64,000 bases of DNA from Cinnamomum chago (Eukaryota > Streptophyta > Magnoliopsida > Laurales > Lauraceae): contig CP142452.1 in NCBI GenBank assembly GCA_038049695.1, positions 73,723,501 to 73,787,500 of the forward strand, in the 5' to 3' direction. Under the pieces are notes generated by a model. That model did no database searches. It saw only the letters and a program-made list of their open reading frames with translations, and was not told where the DNA came from. Shown in pieces: positions 33,347 through 44,373 of the stretch (its first letter is position 1; every line of letters begins with the position of its first letter). Position numbers and translations under genes: made by a program.

Positions 33347-33812
33347 CTTTCAAAAATGACCACAAGCCCCATATCCAAATAGTTTTGAACTTTCTATGTT
33401 TTGGAAGGGAAAATTTCAAAAAAAGCATAATAGTTTTAGCTCATTTTCAAAATAGCACATGAAGATTTCAATATTTTTTAAAAGAATATAAAAGTTTTCC
33501 ATATTCCTTTCAAGTCTTCACCATAAAATAAAAAAATCTTTGAAAAATGACAAAAAATAGCCTCATGTCATTTTTAAATTTCTCTTTTAACAAATATTTA
33601 AGAGAAATGATCAAGTCTAATCCAAATGACATAGTAGGCCCACTTTAGCTATTTTTTGTATAGATGGTTAAGTGGAAGGGTTTATATGTACTTCGAATGA
33701 CTGAAAAACTAGCTTCATTAAATGGTACTTAATTCACCAAAATTAAGTTCAAGTTTGGGCCACCTGAGAATCTAAAAAAAAAAAAAAGAAAGAAAGAAAG
33801 AAAGAAAGAAAG
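33347..33812. other. Gene-free spacer
   Basis: AT-rich, no gene or element recognised. Ends in an A-rich (GAAA)n tract at 33771-33812 just before the SINE-like element. Confidence 0.5.
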
Positions 33813-33992
33813 CCCCAAGGAGCTGTACAACTAAGTGGTAAGGAGCAATAGTTCTCACTCCTAGGTACACCGCCTCTTCGGCATGTGCAGGCTCACTTGG
33901 GTGGTTATCTTCCCTTATGTGTGTCGTGTCGGCTCTCTCTTGGGTCCAAGCTGCCTTGGCTAGGGTATAAAATAAATAAATAAATAAATAAA
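33813..33992 (+). mobile_element. SINE-like retroposon with (TAAA)n tail
   Basis: Starts CCCCAAGGAGCTGTACAACTAAGTGGTAAGGAGC, where AACTAAGTGGTAAGGAG resembles a tRNA A box, and ends CCTTGGCTAGGGTATAAA followed by (TAAA)n. Related to 28608-28795 in opposite orientation. Confidence 0.55.
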
Positions 33993-34551
33993 TCATAAAG
34001 CTACTTCTCCAATATAAGACTCACATGTTGGCGGTGTGACTTCACCAACGATCTATTTTTCACAACCAAATGGCCTTCTGGCACCAAACAAAACTACACA
34101 TTGGAAGGTCACCATAAACTTTTAACAGGCCAGATTCCTAAAATAGTTTGTTTCTAAGATTAACATAAACTAGCATGATCAAAGGGTGGACATGTATATT
34201 TATAATAAAATAAAATAAAAAATAGTATTCTCATTCATTGAAATCCTTATATATTGTAGACGTACATACATACTTAAATAGAAGTGATTTTAAATATATA
34301 TATATATATTAATATGGTCTCATATATGAAAATATGCACTGTTATTAGATCCTTCATTACCCATGAATTGCATTCATGAGACATTTTTTTGTAATATAAA
34401 ATCTTTACAATGTTTATGTTTTAGCTTTTTTATTAGTGCAGGTTCGAGTTTGGCCTGACCATGCTAGATACCCACTTGGCCACTGTTATCCTTGGTTGAC
34501 ATCAAGCAATCTCCCTGTGTTCTCGTTGTTGTTTAGAACCCCGCGTTCGAG
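33993..34551. other. Gene-free spacer
   Basis: AT-rich; a short (AT)n run at about 34295-34308. Nothing else recognised, although 34440-34551 could be the diverged internal part of TRIM-3. Confidence 0.45.
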
Positions 34552-34711
34552 GCTTTAATACCACTTGTAGGATCTTACATCTCATTGAGCTACCACTTAT
34601 CCCAAAACTAATTGGTGATGGGAAACGGAAAAACAATAGTTTTATCATTAGGGCGAGGGTTTGACCACAATTATGACCGTTTAAAAGCGAGGGTGGACGT
34701 TGACCTCAACA
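34552..34711 (-). mobile_element. TRIM-3, single terminal repeat with primer site
   Basis: 146-bp terminal repeat at 34566-34711, same family as TRIM-1 and -2 but more diverged. On the minus strand it is followed by TGGTATTAAAGC (34552-34563), a primer site with two changes. No second terminal repeat was found, so this is a truncated copy. Confidence 0.82.
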
Positions 34712-35178
34712 AAAACAATTCACAAGCACCAACATGCCTGATTTTTCGTTATTTGCTTATCCATCATCAACAATAGATTCACAACTATCTAGAGATCATT
34801 GTTATCATAGTAATGTTGTATAAACAAAAAAACGTATCATGCTCAGGAATTTTATGGCCCTTAGTTTTCTCTTCTCTACTGCATGCTTAGGAATTTTATG
34901 GCCCTTTGTTTTCTCTTCTCTACTGCATTGCTATGGTCTCTGTCATATTTATTATGATCAAGTGGATATCATAAACGTAGCTGTAGAGATTGGAGGGCAT
35001 TTAGATCTGCATGCATTGTTATGTCCCCTGTTGTGGTGAATCCATTCCCTCACTAGACTGCTTGCATTGTACCATTTCTCTTTATTAATTTATAATTTTC
35101 AGTTTGTTGCTTCTGATCTAAATTAAATAAATGTATTCCTCCTCTGCTTTGCGACAAATTGGACTAGTCATTTATATA
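34712..35178. other. Gene-free spacer
   Basis: Contains a short tandem duplication at about 34845-34925 (CAGGAATTTTATGGCCC unit twice, 51-bp period). No gene. Confidence 0.5.
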
Positions 35179-35209
35179 CTAGCGAAAACTCCCCTTTGCT
35201 AAGCACGGG
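35179..35209 (-). mobile_element. Possible Helitron 3' end
   Basis: On the minus strand a short hairpin (CCCGTGCTTAGCAAAGGGG) is followed 11 bp later by CTAG and then T, the usual ending of plant Helitrons. The 5' end was not found. Confidence 0.35.
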
Positions 35210-35748
35210 TAGCGTAATTCATAATATTTAATATTAAAAATGTATATTATAAAATTTAAACTATACGGTGGTGTAATAACTCATTCTTTAAACATATATT
35301 GTCAATATTAAATATATGTTGAATTCTAAAGGACTACCATAACCGCCTATATATAACACAAAACTCTAGACTATCCACTTTCAGCAAGAAATTAATTTCA
35401 CAAGAATAACACAACTGATGAAGATACATGCGCGGGTGGGTAAATCCTCTCTATCAAGTAAAATTACTTAATAAAACAACTAAGTTCAATCAATGAAATA
35501 TATATAATATTTTTTAAAACCTTGAAAGTAACATTACCTCTTTGACCACCATGTACAAAAACAAACTAATAAGGTCATTTGTTCAAATTCATCACAAATT
35601 ATGATAAATCATCAGGGAAGTAAAGCTCAATATGTAATTGAAAGAAAAAAGAAAGAAAAAACAACATGTTTCCAACATCCATTACAAAAACTGACAACCA
35701 AGACAACCATTATCAACATGTTTCCAAAATTCATTCAGAATTTATATA
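35210..35748. other. Gene-free spacer
   Basis: AT-rich, no gene. Ends with ATTTATATA (35740-35748), the left copy of the repeat flanking solo LTR B. Confidence 0.5.
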
Positions 35749-38700
35749 TGTAACGCCCCAATTTTGGATACTGATTAAGTCGTCGGAACACCCGAAGTTG
35801 GCGCGCTACTTCCCGGAAAATCCGAGAACTTCCAAGATCGTAGGTCCGCAGTGAGGTCCAATTTAAAACTTTTGAACAATATAATAATAATGGTTAAATT
35901 TGCGAAAGCTCAAAAAGTGGAACGGAAGTAGTGGGTATCATAATATATCAAATGTGAGCAGAACTACAGTCTAGTTTAAAAAGTATCAGTTGTTAAGATC
36001 AAAAGTTAATTACATTTTTGATAGCTACCCGACTCACTACAAAATTCGCTCAAAAAACCCAAACAAAGTAAACTCTCAAAGCCCTGGTAACGGCTCTCCA
36101 CCCTCCAGCTCGACTTCGAGGTCTATCGGGCCCCAAACGAAATCTCCAGCGACAGGCGCCTCTACGAGCGCAAGCGCGTCCTCCACGTACTCGGGGTCAA
36201 GGCCTAAGCACCAAAGATGGGTCAGATCTAAAGATCTGGCAAGTCACAGTATACAAGTAACATAGGACATATATATCAAATAGAGTAGAGACAGTTACAC
36301 AATTTAAAGAATATCAATGTACATGATCTAGGCAGTTGAGCAAGATAAACATAAGGAATCAGGATAATATAAAGCATCTAGTCTAACACAATGTGGCACA
36401 TTCACACGAGCTGGATATCGCGGGATATTATGCCACGGCCCTCCCATACTAAACACAGTTGTGGCGGGGAAATCTCACCAATACTGGGGATTACTAACCC
36501 CGCAAATCACTCAACAGTCTCACCACACTCATCACTCGGGGAGACTGGATTCAGTATCACACCGTCCGTCTAACAACATAGCTCATCATGATAGCTCACT
36601 TAACACTCATAAATAGCTCTTACCGGGGATGATCAGTCCACAGGCCGAGCTTAAATCAACCGAGTGAATGTCTATGCCGACTCGAGGAAACTCTAAGGGT
36701 CTGTGTCTGTCTAGGCTTTGCCTTACGTGAACAAGGTCCTAACCAAGTCTCTAAGAGGTTCATATATCAATCAGTCCATGGATTACAATCCAAGTCCAAG
36801 CCCACTCTTTGGATCCATACCAAGGCCCATCAACACATGGCCTGGTCTAAAACAGTCCAAACGAGGCATCATATCCATTTCTACTGATAAACCATCCACT
36901 CTCATCCAAATGAGTTATAAGTCAATTACAATACACCTCTCTAATTCTAAGGGTACAATAGATCCATACTTAGGCCATAAAAGGACTCGCCTAGCCACAG
37001 ACACGGGTCATTGTTCTCCCAATCACACTATCGGGTCACCTCTAAGATATCCTAGGTTCAGGTCCTCAATTTCCATTTAATTAACAGTTATCAACTATAG
37101 TAAAGATATAAGAGTGGTAGTAATAAAGAAAAGTGAAGTATGAACTTCGAATATGAGAATCAATAGGAAAATAGCAACAGTCCAACCTAGGTAATAGACC
37201 ACATTCAGGTTCAGGTCCATCTCCGGTAATTATATCTCTAAATGAAGTCGCAGATGCCAAATGATACTGTGTTTGGTGCTCCTGAGGTTATGGGCATCAT
37301 TGACAACATTTAAGGATCGAATCATCTTAAATTAAACAACCAAAACCCTAACTGGTGGTCCCCACAAGTCAAGGTTGAGCCACACCGTTGACTCGGGCTT
37401 GGCACATTAATAAATGTCCATTTGGATGGTCAATGGGCCCCACAAATGATCACAACTTCAGAATGTTGAAAACTGGAAGATCACTGAAATCAGTGTGCTC
37501 GGTCGACCTGGCACAGGGCTCGGTCGACTGAGTACACTAGGGGTTGACCCCCAGGTCGACCCTGGTGCAGTGTGCTCGGTCGACCTCCTGGCCTGGTCGG
37601 TAGACCGAGTGCACTGAGAAACTTGGATCAGGCACCTGGCGGGCATGTTTTGATCTCAAGAACTTCATGTGTGCTCGGTCGACCTCCTGGCCTGGGCGGT
37701 CGACCGAGTGCACTAAAATCCTGGAATTTGATGTCCGAGCTCTCAATCATTTCTACTGTAGGTCCTGTGTGCTCGGTCGACCTGAAGCATGGCTCGGTCG
37801 ACCTGGCACACAGGATTTTTGGATCTGAGGAAAAATGCAACTCCCAGCTATTTTCTGCAAAAACAGTGTGCTCGGTCGACCTGGCACAGGGCTCGGTCGA
37901 CCGGGCACACTAAACTTTCAGTTCTGCAGAAAAATAACTGAGACTGGGTTTTCTCCTAGTTTCAGTGTGCTCGGTCGACCGGGCACACACAAAACTGCAG
38001 AAAACCCAGTTTTCAGGGTTTTTTCTTTTCAACCCATTTTTCCATCAAAACACCTCCAATCTATCCCAAACATCACCAAATCAATAGGAAACCTAAAATC
38101 ACTACAATGCACCATCATCCAACACCAAAGAGGGCCATTGATCTTCCAAATGGGTGAAACCCATCCATCAATGCCAACAATCCATGAAAATTCAGCTCAA
38201 GGTAAATCTAGCATATGAACATTAACTGAATTGAAAATACAGAATCAAGTCAATAAAACCACATATATTCTATGCTAAATCAGTATATTGTACTTGCCTT
38301 AGTGAGATGAGAGGTTGTAGAGAGAGAGAGAGAAGAGAAACCCTATCCAAGAAGATGAAGTTGCAGCTTCTAGTGTCTTTTCCAGCACAAGAACCAGCTC
38401 AAAGCTCAGCTCTAGGGGAGAAATGAGAGAGAGGAAGAAGAGGGGAAATGAAGGGGCATAGTAGCTAAGGTTTATGGGGAAATGTGCTAGATTTATAGGA
38501 TTTGCGGGTTTGGCTAAGGATTGGAATGCCCTTTTTTATTGTATGGGATTAGGGTTAGGGTAGAGGGCTTTTAGGTCATTAGGTGGGAAGGTTCTAGAAG
38601 AGTGCTTTTAGGAATACCCCCCTATAGAAAACACTTATTCCTAGCTAGGGCCTTCACTCACTAACTAACCCTAGAAATTGTGAAAAGGACCCCTATAACC

Positions 38701-38849
38701 CTAATACTAATACAACTAAACTAATCTAACTCAAACTTAGGAAAATATATAACTACCCATACTAACCCCTAATTAATATAATTAGCTAATAAATAATAGT
38801 AAATAGTATTCAAATCAAATTGAGGGCCCACAAGGGGTGGGGCCTCACA
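35749..38849 (-). mobile_element. Solo LTR B (3.1 kb), chromovirus-like ends
   Basis: Minus-strand ends are TGTGAGGCCCCACCCC and TTGGGGCGTTACA. It is flanked by ATTTATATA on both sides (35740-35748 and 38850-38858), longer than the usual 5 bp. TATA-like TATAAAT on the minus strand at about 38497 leaves some 350 bp of U3, similar to LTR A. No coding domain of gag or pol. It contains the densest GGTCGACC cluster (37502-37978) and a short acidic open frame on the minus strand (36243-36076). Confidence 0.72.
37502..37978. repeat. GTCGAC palindrome cluster in solo LTR B
   Basis: Eleven GTCGAC sites in about 480 bp plus one variant (GTAGAC near 37598). Several lie in a larger near-palindrome, AGTGTGCTCGGTCGACCG followed by GGCACACT (around 37866-37912 and 37964-37988). 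Confidence 0.95.
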
Positions 38850-38858
38850 ATTTATATA

Positions 38859-39676
38859 ATAAAAAGAAGACGAAAATAATATTTTCATAGGCAGGCAATA
38901 GGGAATAAGCAATATATACTTGTTCAATAGACAATAGCCAAATTGTAAGAAGCAATAGGCGTTCAGAAAAAGGGAAAAGATTCAGAGAAAATAAATAATA
39001 TTTGTGAAAGAGCATTTGCATACATTTAGAGCAAGAGGGGAAAAAATCTGAATTGGTCGTGGTGAGAGAGAGAGAGAGAATGATCTTGACCGTGGCATAG
39101 AATCTGCACATGTACAATACAGAAGGAAAAAAATAAAATCATAAAATCAAGAGAACCCTCAAAAGAAAAACAATTGCACATACAACAAAAAAAGAAAACA
39201 CACTAAAATTATAAAAACCAAGAGAATTTTCACAAAAAAAAAAAAAATTAAGATACCCATGGGCCATGGGCTATCACAATTGATTTTGGCTATGGCAAAG
39301 ACAAAATAGTAGAGAGTTGCCATCACAAGTGCATAAAGATTAGAGCGGTCGATTGCCATTAGAAATGTAAACAGTTTACAATTTATTCAAGGTGTTCATA
39401 TCATGTTAGATCATTCAGGCAAGGCCTTTGGCACCCTACTCTGACCAAATGATGTTTTTTGAAGAAAAAATAATTGCATTTTATTTTATCACATTTGTAC
39501 CAGAATTGTACACTACAACAATTTTGTCAAACACTCTTTGCACATAGAACCAATAAACAAAACCAAAATATAACTGAGAAGAAAAACACAGGAAGAATCA
39601 TTAAAAGAAATGTGGTAAATAGCAAAAGGGATGCAATACCTCTGCTTAGGTCTGGTGAAGCCTGGAAAATGCTCGA
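38859..39676. other. Gene-free spacer
   Basis: A-rich; (GA)n at about 39065-39079. No gene recognised. Confidence 0.45.
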
Positions 39677-39864
39677 TGTAACAACCCAACCCATGCCCGG
39701 TGCAATATTGTCCTCTTTAGCTCATGGGCTACTCGACCAGAGGATCTGACCCAAGCGCATCCAATCTTGCCTTAAGGCTTTAAAATGGGTCACACCAAGT
39801 TTGAAAGGTATCGCACATTTAGTCTTCACTTTGGACACTCACATGAGCGATGTGGGATGTAACA
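39677..39864. mobile_element. Short LTR-like repeat (188 bp)
   Basis: Begins TGTAACAACCCA and ends TGTGGGATGTAACA, so the ends are TG and CA and also nearly inverted. This resembles short LTRs common in plant genomes. No matching target duplication at the ends (CTCGA against ATAAA), so the call is tentative. Confidence 0.45.
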
Positions 39865-40193
39865 ATAAAAGTGATTGAGGAAGCATTGCTGCAGAGCCAA
39901 GGATGGGGCAGTGGCCTTTGGAAATGACGATGAATGAGCCAATGAGGATATTAGAGTCCGGCCACAGATTGATGGAGATAGTTGATAAGAGAGCTATATA
40001 TAGAAATGGCTGAGGCACTATATAATATTCTACAAGATCATGTTAAACCATGTGCATACACACTGCCACGCCACTAATCTTTGTAATCCTTTTAATTCTA
40101 GCCTTCAATCATCCAATCCATTACAACTATTACACCGTTCAAAAAAAAAGAAAAATGAAGAAAGAACGAAAGAAAGAAGAATAAAACTATTAC

Positions 40194-40330
40194 CCATTCA
40201 AAGCAAAAGACCATTTAAGATCATTGTCAATTTCCTCTTCATACCAATGGCATTTGCTATGATAGTCTTCGCAGAGGCCGCTATCAACAACCCCATTGGA
40301 ATGGATCATCTCAAACAGCTTCTCCCATGT
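40194..40330 (-). other. Exon-like open stretch of unknown gene
   Basis: On the minus strand a 137-bp open stretch follows a pyrimidine-rich TTTCTTATAG acceptor and ends at a GG|GTAATAG donor. The frame reads TWEKLFEMIHSNGVV, then SGLCEDYHSKCHWYEEEID and NDLKWSFALN. The composition is protein-like. I do not recognise the family and found no convincing neighbouring exon, so this is probably a gene fragment. Confidence 0.4.
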
Positions 40331-40884
40331 CTATAAGAAAGATACAACTACACAGAAAGAAGAGAACAAGAGAAAATAATAAGAAGCAGATGGTAAAAGG
40401 AGTAAATGAGTGATGCTTTTGGGTTACTCACAAGTAAATGGTTTTATAGCAATTTTGGGAGAGAGAAAAGTATAGAAAATGGGCCGTTTGTTGGTAGCTT
40501 CCTCAGTTTCAAAAGAGAGCTCTCCACACATGGAGACAAAACGCTTCCTATTAATGGAGACATTAGTTAGGCTGATATTGGTAGGGGGGGAAGAGAGAAG
40601 GAGAGAGAGGAATTGACTGGAGGAATTAAGAGAGAGGTTATAGAAAGTTGAAAAGGTTTGAAGAGTTAATGTTTTTGGAAAGGTAGAGAGACTCAAAAAA
40701 TCATGAGCTATTACAAAAGGGAAGGGCGATGGACGATTCAATCATCAGTGATATGGGGAAGAGAGTCAAGATAAATTAGTTGGTCAAAATCAATTTGAAA
40801 TTGATCCCTGATTTCTCAATTGAACACTTTTCGCTTCATATATAATAATTGTTGATCAGTGGTTTTCATCACTTTGATGGTCCA
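40331..40884. other. Spacer upstream of the exon-like stretch
   Basis: A 105-codon minus-strand frame (40741-40424) is rich in Ser, Leu and Phe and has no recognisable domain. It could be a 5' leader of a gene that used the exon at 40194-40330, but this is not supported further. Confidence 0.35.
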
Positions 40885-40892
40885 GTCCTGAC

Positions 40893-41984
40893 TAGGGGTG
40901 AAAGTGGGCCGGGCTGTCCTAGGGCCACCCACAGACGGCCCGTCATAGACTCGGCCCGAGCTCGGCTCAAAAGACAAAAGAGCCGAACTAGGGCCTAGTA
41001 GGAGTCCCATTTGCTTAAAGGGGCCGAGCTCGGGCTTGATGAAGCCTGGCTCGTAAGCCCTAGGGCCTACATATATTAATACATATATTATATATATGTA
41101 CACTATACAATATATAATATATATATATATATGATATAACATAATCCATAAATCCTAAACCTAAGCAGTAAGCCATAGGGCCTACATATATTAATCCATA
41201 TATTATATATATGTATACACCATACAGTATATAATCCATATATGAATCTATAATACTAAATAATCCATAAATCCTAAACCTTAGTTTTAATCCAATATAA
41301 ATAATCCCAAAACAACCTTGAGGATGCATGTATAGTAATGGTCTAGAAGACATTTTTTTTAAGTCTTGTAACTCTGGAACAACCTTTCATTTGTTGTTAT
41401 TAGTATTTATTAACAATACTCTATTGTTGTTGTTATAGGTGATGCTGGTGATGCTGGAGACTTTATTTTATGATGCTAGCCGAATATTTTATTTTATTCT
41501 ATGATGCTATTGGAGTTTAATTTGATTTGTATTATTGTTGGAGTTTGATAATGCTCATATACATTAACATTAAACTATTATGGAGTGTTGAAACTGGGCT
41601 CCCTTTGCTTTTATGGGGTCTTTTTATGGAGTCTTTCTTATTTTAGTTAATTTTATTGCTGCAATCCAAATTATGGGAATGGGAATATGGGATGAATGCA
41701 TGCATTTGACCATTTTTTGTTCTGATTTGCATATGTAGATTTCTTTGAATTCCTACAGGATCTTTTTTTTCCTGGAAATATTTTCTTTCAGCTAGTGCTA
41801 TATCATTAGCCGTGTTCAAAGGGCCGGCCCTAGGGCCTCATAACTTAATAAGAGCCGAGCCCGAGCCAGGGTTTTTGAGGCCCTCGATCTTGAGCTCGGG
41901 CTGAGGTAGGGCCTACTGAAACACACTAGGGCCGAGCCTAGGGCCTGTCAAAGCCCGGCTCGGCCCGGCCCACTTTCATCCCTA
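40893..41984. mobile_element. Non-autonomous hAT element
   Basis: 1092 bp. Ends TAGGGGTGAAAGTGGGCCGG and, inverted, TAGGGATGAAAGTGGGCCGG. Flanked by the 8-bp duplication GTCCTGAC (40885-40892 and 41985-41992). Both ends are GGCC-rich like the element at 24684-25533. Inside is a tandem duplication of about 115 bp (41054-41169 and 41170-41283) full of TATATA. No transposase. Confidence 0.9.
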
Positions 41985-42489
41985 GTCCTGACCCCTGGCA
42001 GAATAGTATTTTGATCATCACATTATAGTCATTCTTTCTCTTTAAAGCTGAATGTTGGTTGAAAAAAAAAACCTCAATTCTGGCCTTAGGAGAAGCCACA
42101 TCAGCTTATTAGGGCTCATTTGTGGATGTGTCATTTCAAAAATACATAATATGTGCATTTTCAATAAAAGGTATCTCCTGAGCTAAATATGTGCATTCTC
42201 AATAAAATGTCTCTTGTGCCCATTTGTGTGGATGTAGCCCAATTCAAATGGATGCCTTCCAACTCTATAAATTAAGGTTATTTTTAAAGTTTTTATTTAG
42301 TATTCAAAATGAGCATAAATGCATACGAATCCTTTGTTTTTAAGATGAAACGTATATGCTGACGTGGATTAAGCGAAGAAAGATTTGGTTTTCATAATTT
42401 TTTGGTTGATTTAAATTTTTTAATTAGATTGTTATACATAGATTTATATTGAAGGGAGATTATTTTAATATATTATTGAGGACTTAACA

Positions 42490-42517
42490 TGTGCGGTGCA
42501 CAGGGGCTTCACGCTAG
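42490..42517 (+). mobile_element. Possible Helitron 3' end
   Basis: Hairpin TGTGC-GGT-GCACA (42490-42502) followed 11 bp later by CTAG (42514-42517) and T. Typical of Helitron 3' ends; the 5' end is not identified. Confidence 0.4.
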
Positions 42518-44373
42518 TATAATTGATAACTATACACATCTCCCTACCTTGCAAAAATGATCCACCCTAATCCAGGATGCCCTGTTCAGATCCTGCCCAC
42601 AACTATGTATTGGCAGTTTGACAGTCATCTAGATAGGCACCACAAAAGAAGCCTTCATCAAATTTGAAATTTTAGACCAGCTTTCCATTGAAAATTTGGG
42701 CTGTCCTCTTCTCTCTTTGCTTGCTGCATTTGTTTACTATGACTCCCATCATGAAAGATTCCCAAAATGCTGCCATCCATTCAAAATCTATACATTGGAA
42801 GAAACTAGCCATCAGTTTTTTATAAAGTTCTAGAAGAAGTGAACATCATATCTGACACCAAATTTCAATCTTATATATGTATTTAATTTCCTCCATCTGT
42901 TTTCTCTCTTTTAGATGATTGTTATCCCTTTTAATGCAAAATTTTCATTGTCAATGATGTCTTTGTCCCTCCATTCTCAATCACCGACCCTGAATTTTCA
43001 ACACCGTTTTCACTTTGAAAATGAATTGATTTAAATGTGGTTGACTGTAAATAGGTTTCTTTGGTAGACAATCAGGTTAGTTGGAGGGACACTGTGGCAA
43101 CAATTAAAGCCCTGTAGCATATGCATGGTGGGACCCTCCAGACCGTTGACCATGTGGGTATATCTTTGTCTGATAGCATTCTCTTCCTCATTATCCGTAT
43201 AATTTCTAGATAGAAACTTATGGTACTAGTCTCTGGCCCTCCCTCCCTCTCTATGTCAGAGCTGTCCGTCGAATTCATGGGAAAAAAATAAGCTCATTAG
43301 AATTAAAAGTGCCCATTGCAAAGTATGATCCTAAAACTTGGTAAAAATCAAGTTAAAATTGTGTAAAATGTTCGGTTACATGTACCATTTTTTATGGATA
43401 AAGTCCAAAATGATAAATGTTTTGCAACTCAATTGATACAATTTTTGTACTCTCTATACTCTATTTTGGCTTCTTTTTTTTTTTTTTTCATACTTGAAAC
43501 ATTCTAAGTGACTACTTATTTGCATAGAATTAAATTGCTAGGAATTATAAAAATATTTCACAGAAAAAAGGATTGAAAAAGGGAATTCTAAGAACAATAT
43601 TCCTAATTGACTAAAATTGAAAAAACAAAAATGAAGATCCATAAATAGTCATTAGTCTTCTCCTAAATGAAGAGGAAAGTGAATTAAAGGTATCATCATA
43701 GTAAATCAAATTCTAGAAAGTTAGGTCTAGTTGATCATCATAAAAAGGTGATCAACTTTTTTCTCTCCTCCATTCTTTGGGTATCATTGTTGATTCTAAT
43801 ATAGCATGATTGTTCCTTCGTTTTTTCTTTTTTCTTCCTCACTTGTAATGTTTCTTCTTTGGTCCTCTGTATCCTTCTTTGGGGGGCCTCTTTGAGCTCT
43901 TTTCCCCCTTTTTTCTTTTAATACAACTGCTCTTAAAACAAAAAACAAAAAGCAAAAAAAAAAAAAAAAAAAAAATCCGAAGTCCCAAACTCTATAATTA
44001 GGAGAGTATCCAAGACTGTGTCTGAAATCATGATTTAGAACCCATGCGTCTACTAAATTATAACAACTATCTACTAATGTTAATATCATTTAATATGAAT
44101 AATACTGAAAAGACCAACAGCGGTTACAATCTACAGCTCAATATCTACCTATGTAACAATTTACAATCTACAGCTCATTTACCTATGTTACAATGCTAAT
44201 TATCTTCCTCAGATTTCATTGTCACTATGAGAAAATTAACTTGCATGGTGATGTGGTGGCTGATAAAGATCAATAAATTCACAAATAAAACTCTTGTTTT
44301 GTTTCAAATGTCAGCAGTTGGATTTATTTTTGAAGAATCTTGATCTTTAGCAATGGTGCAGTGAAATATGGCA
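42518..44373. other. Spacer and 3' flank of the second intact LecRK
   Basis: No gene. About 43830-44180 is repeated at about 62820-63190, so it is a conserved 3' flank of LecRK copies. Poly-T at 43480 and poly-A at 43950. Confidence 0.55.

Noticed and set aside
37572..37913. Open frames on both strands across the GGTCGACC cluster
   Set aside because: Palindromic repeats give similar frames on both strands; there is no start context, domain or conservation to support a protein.
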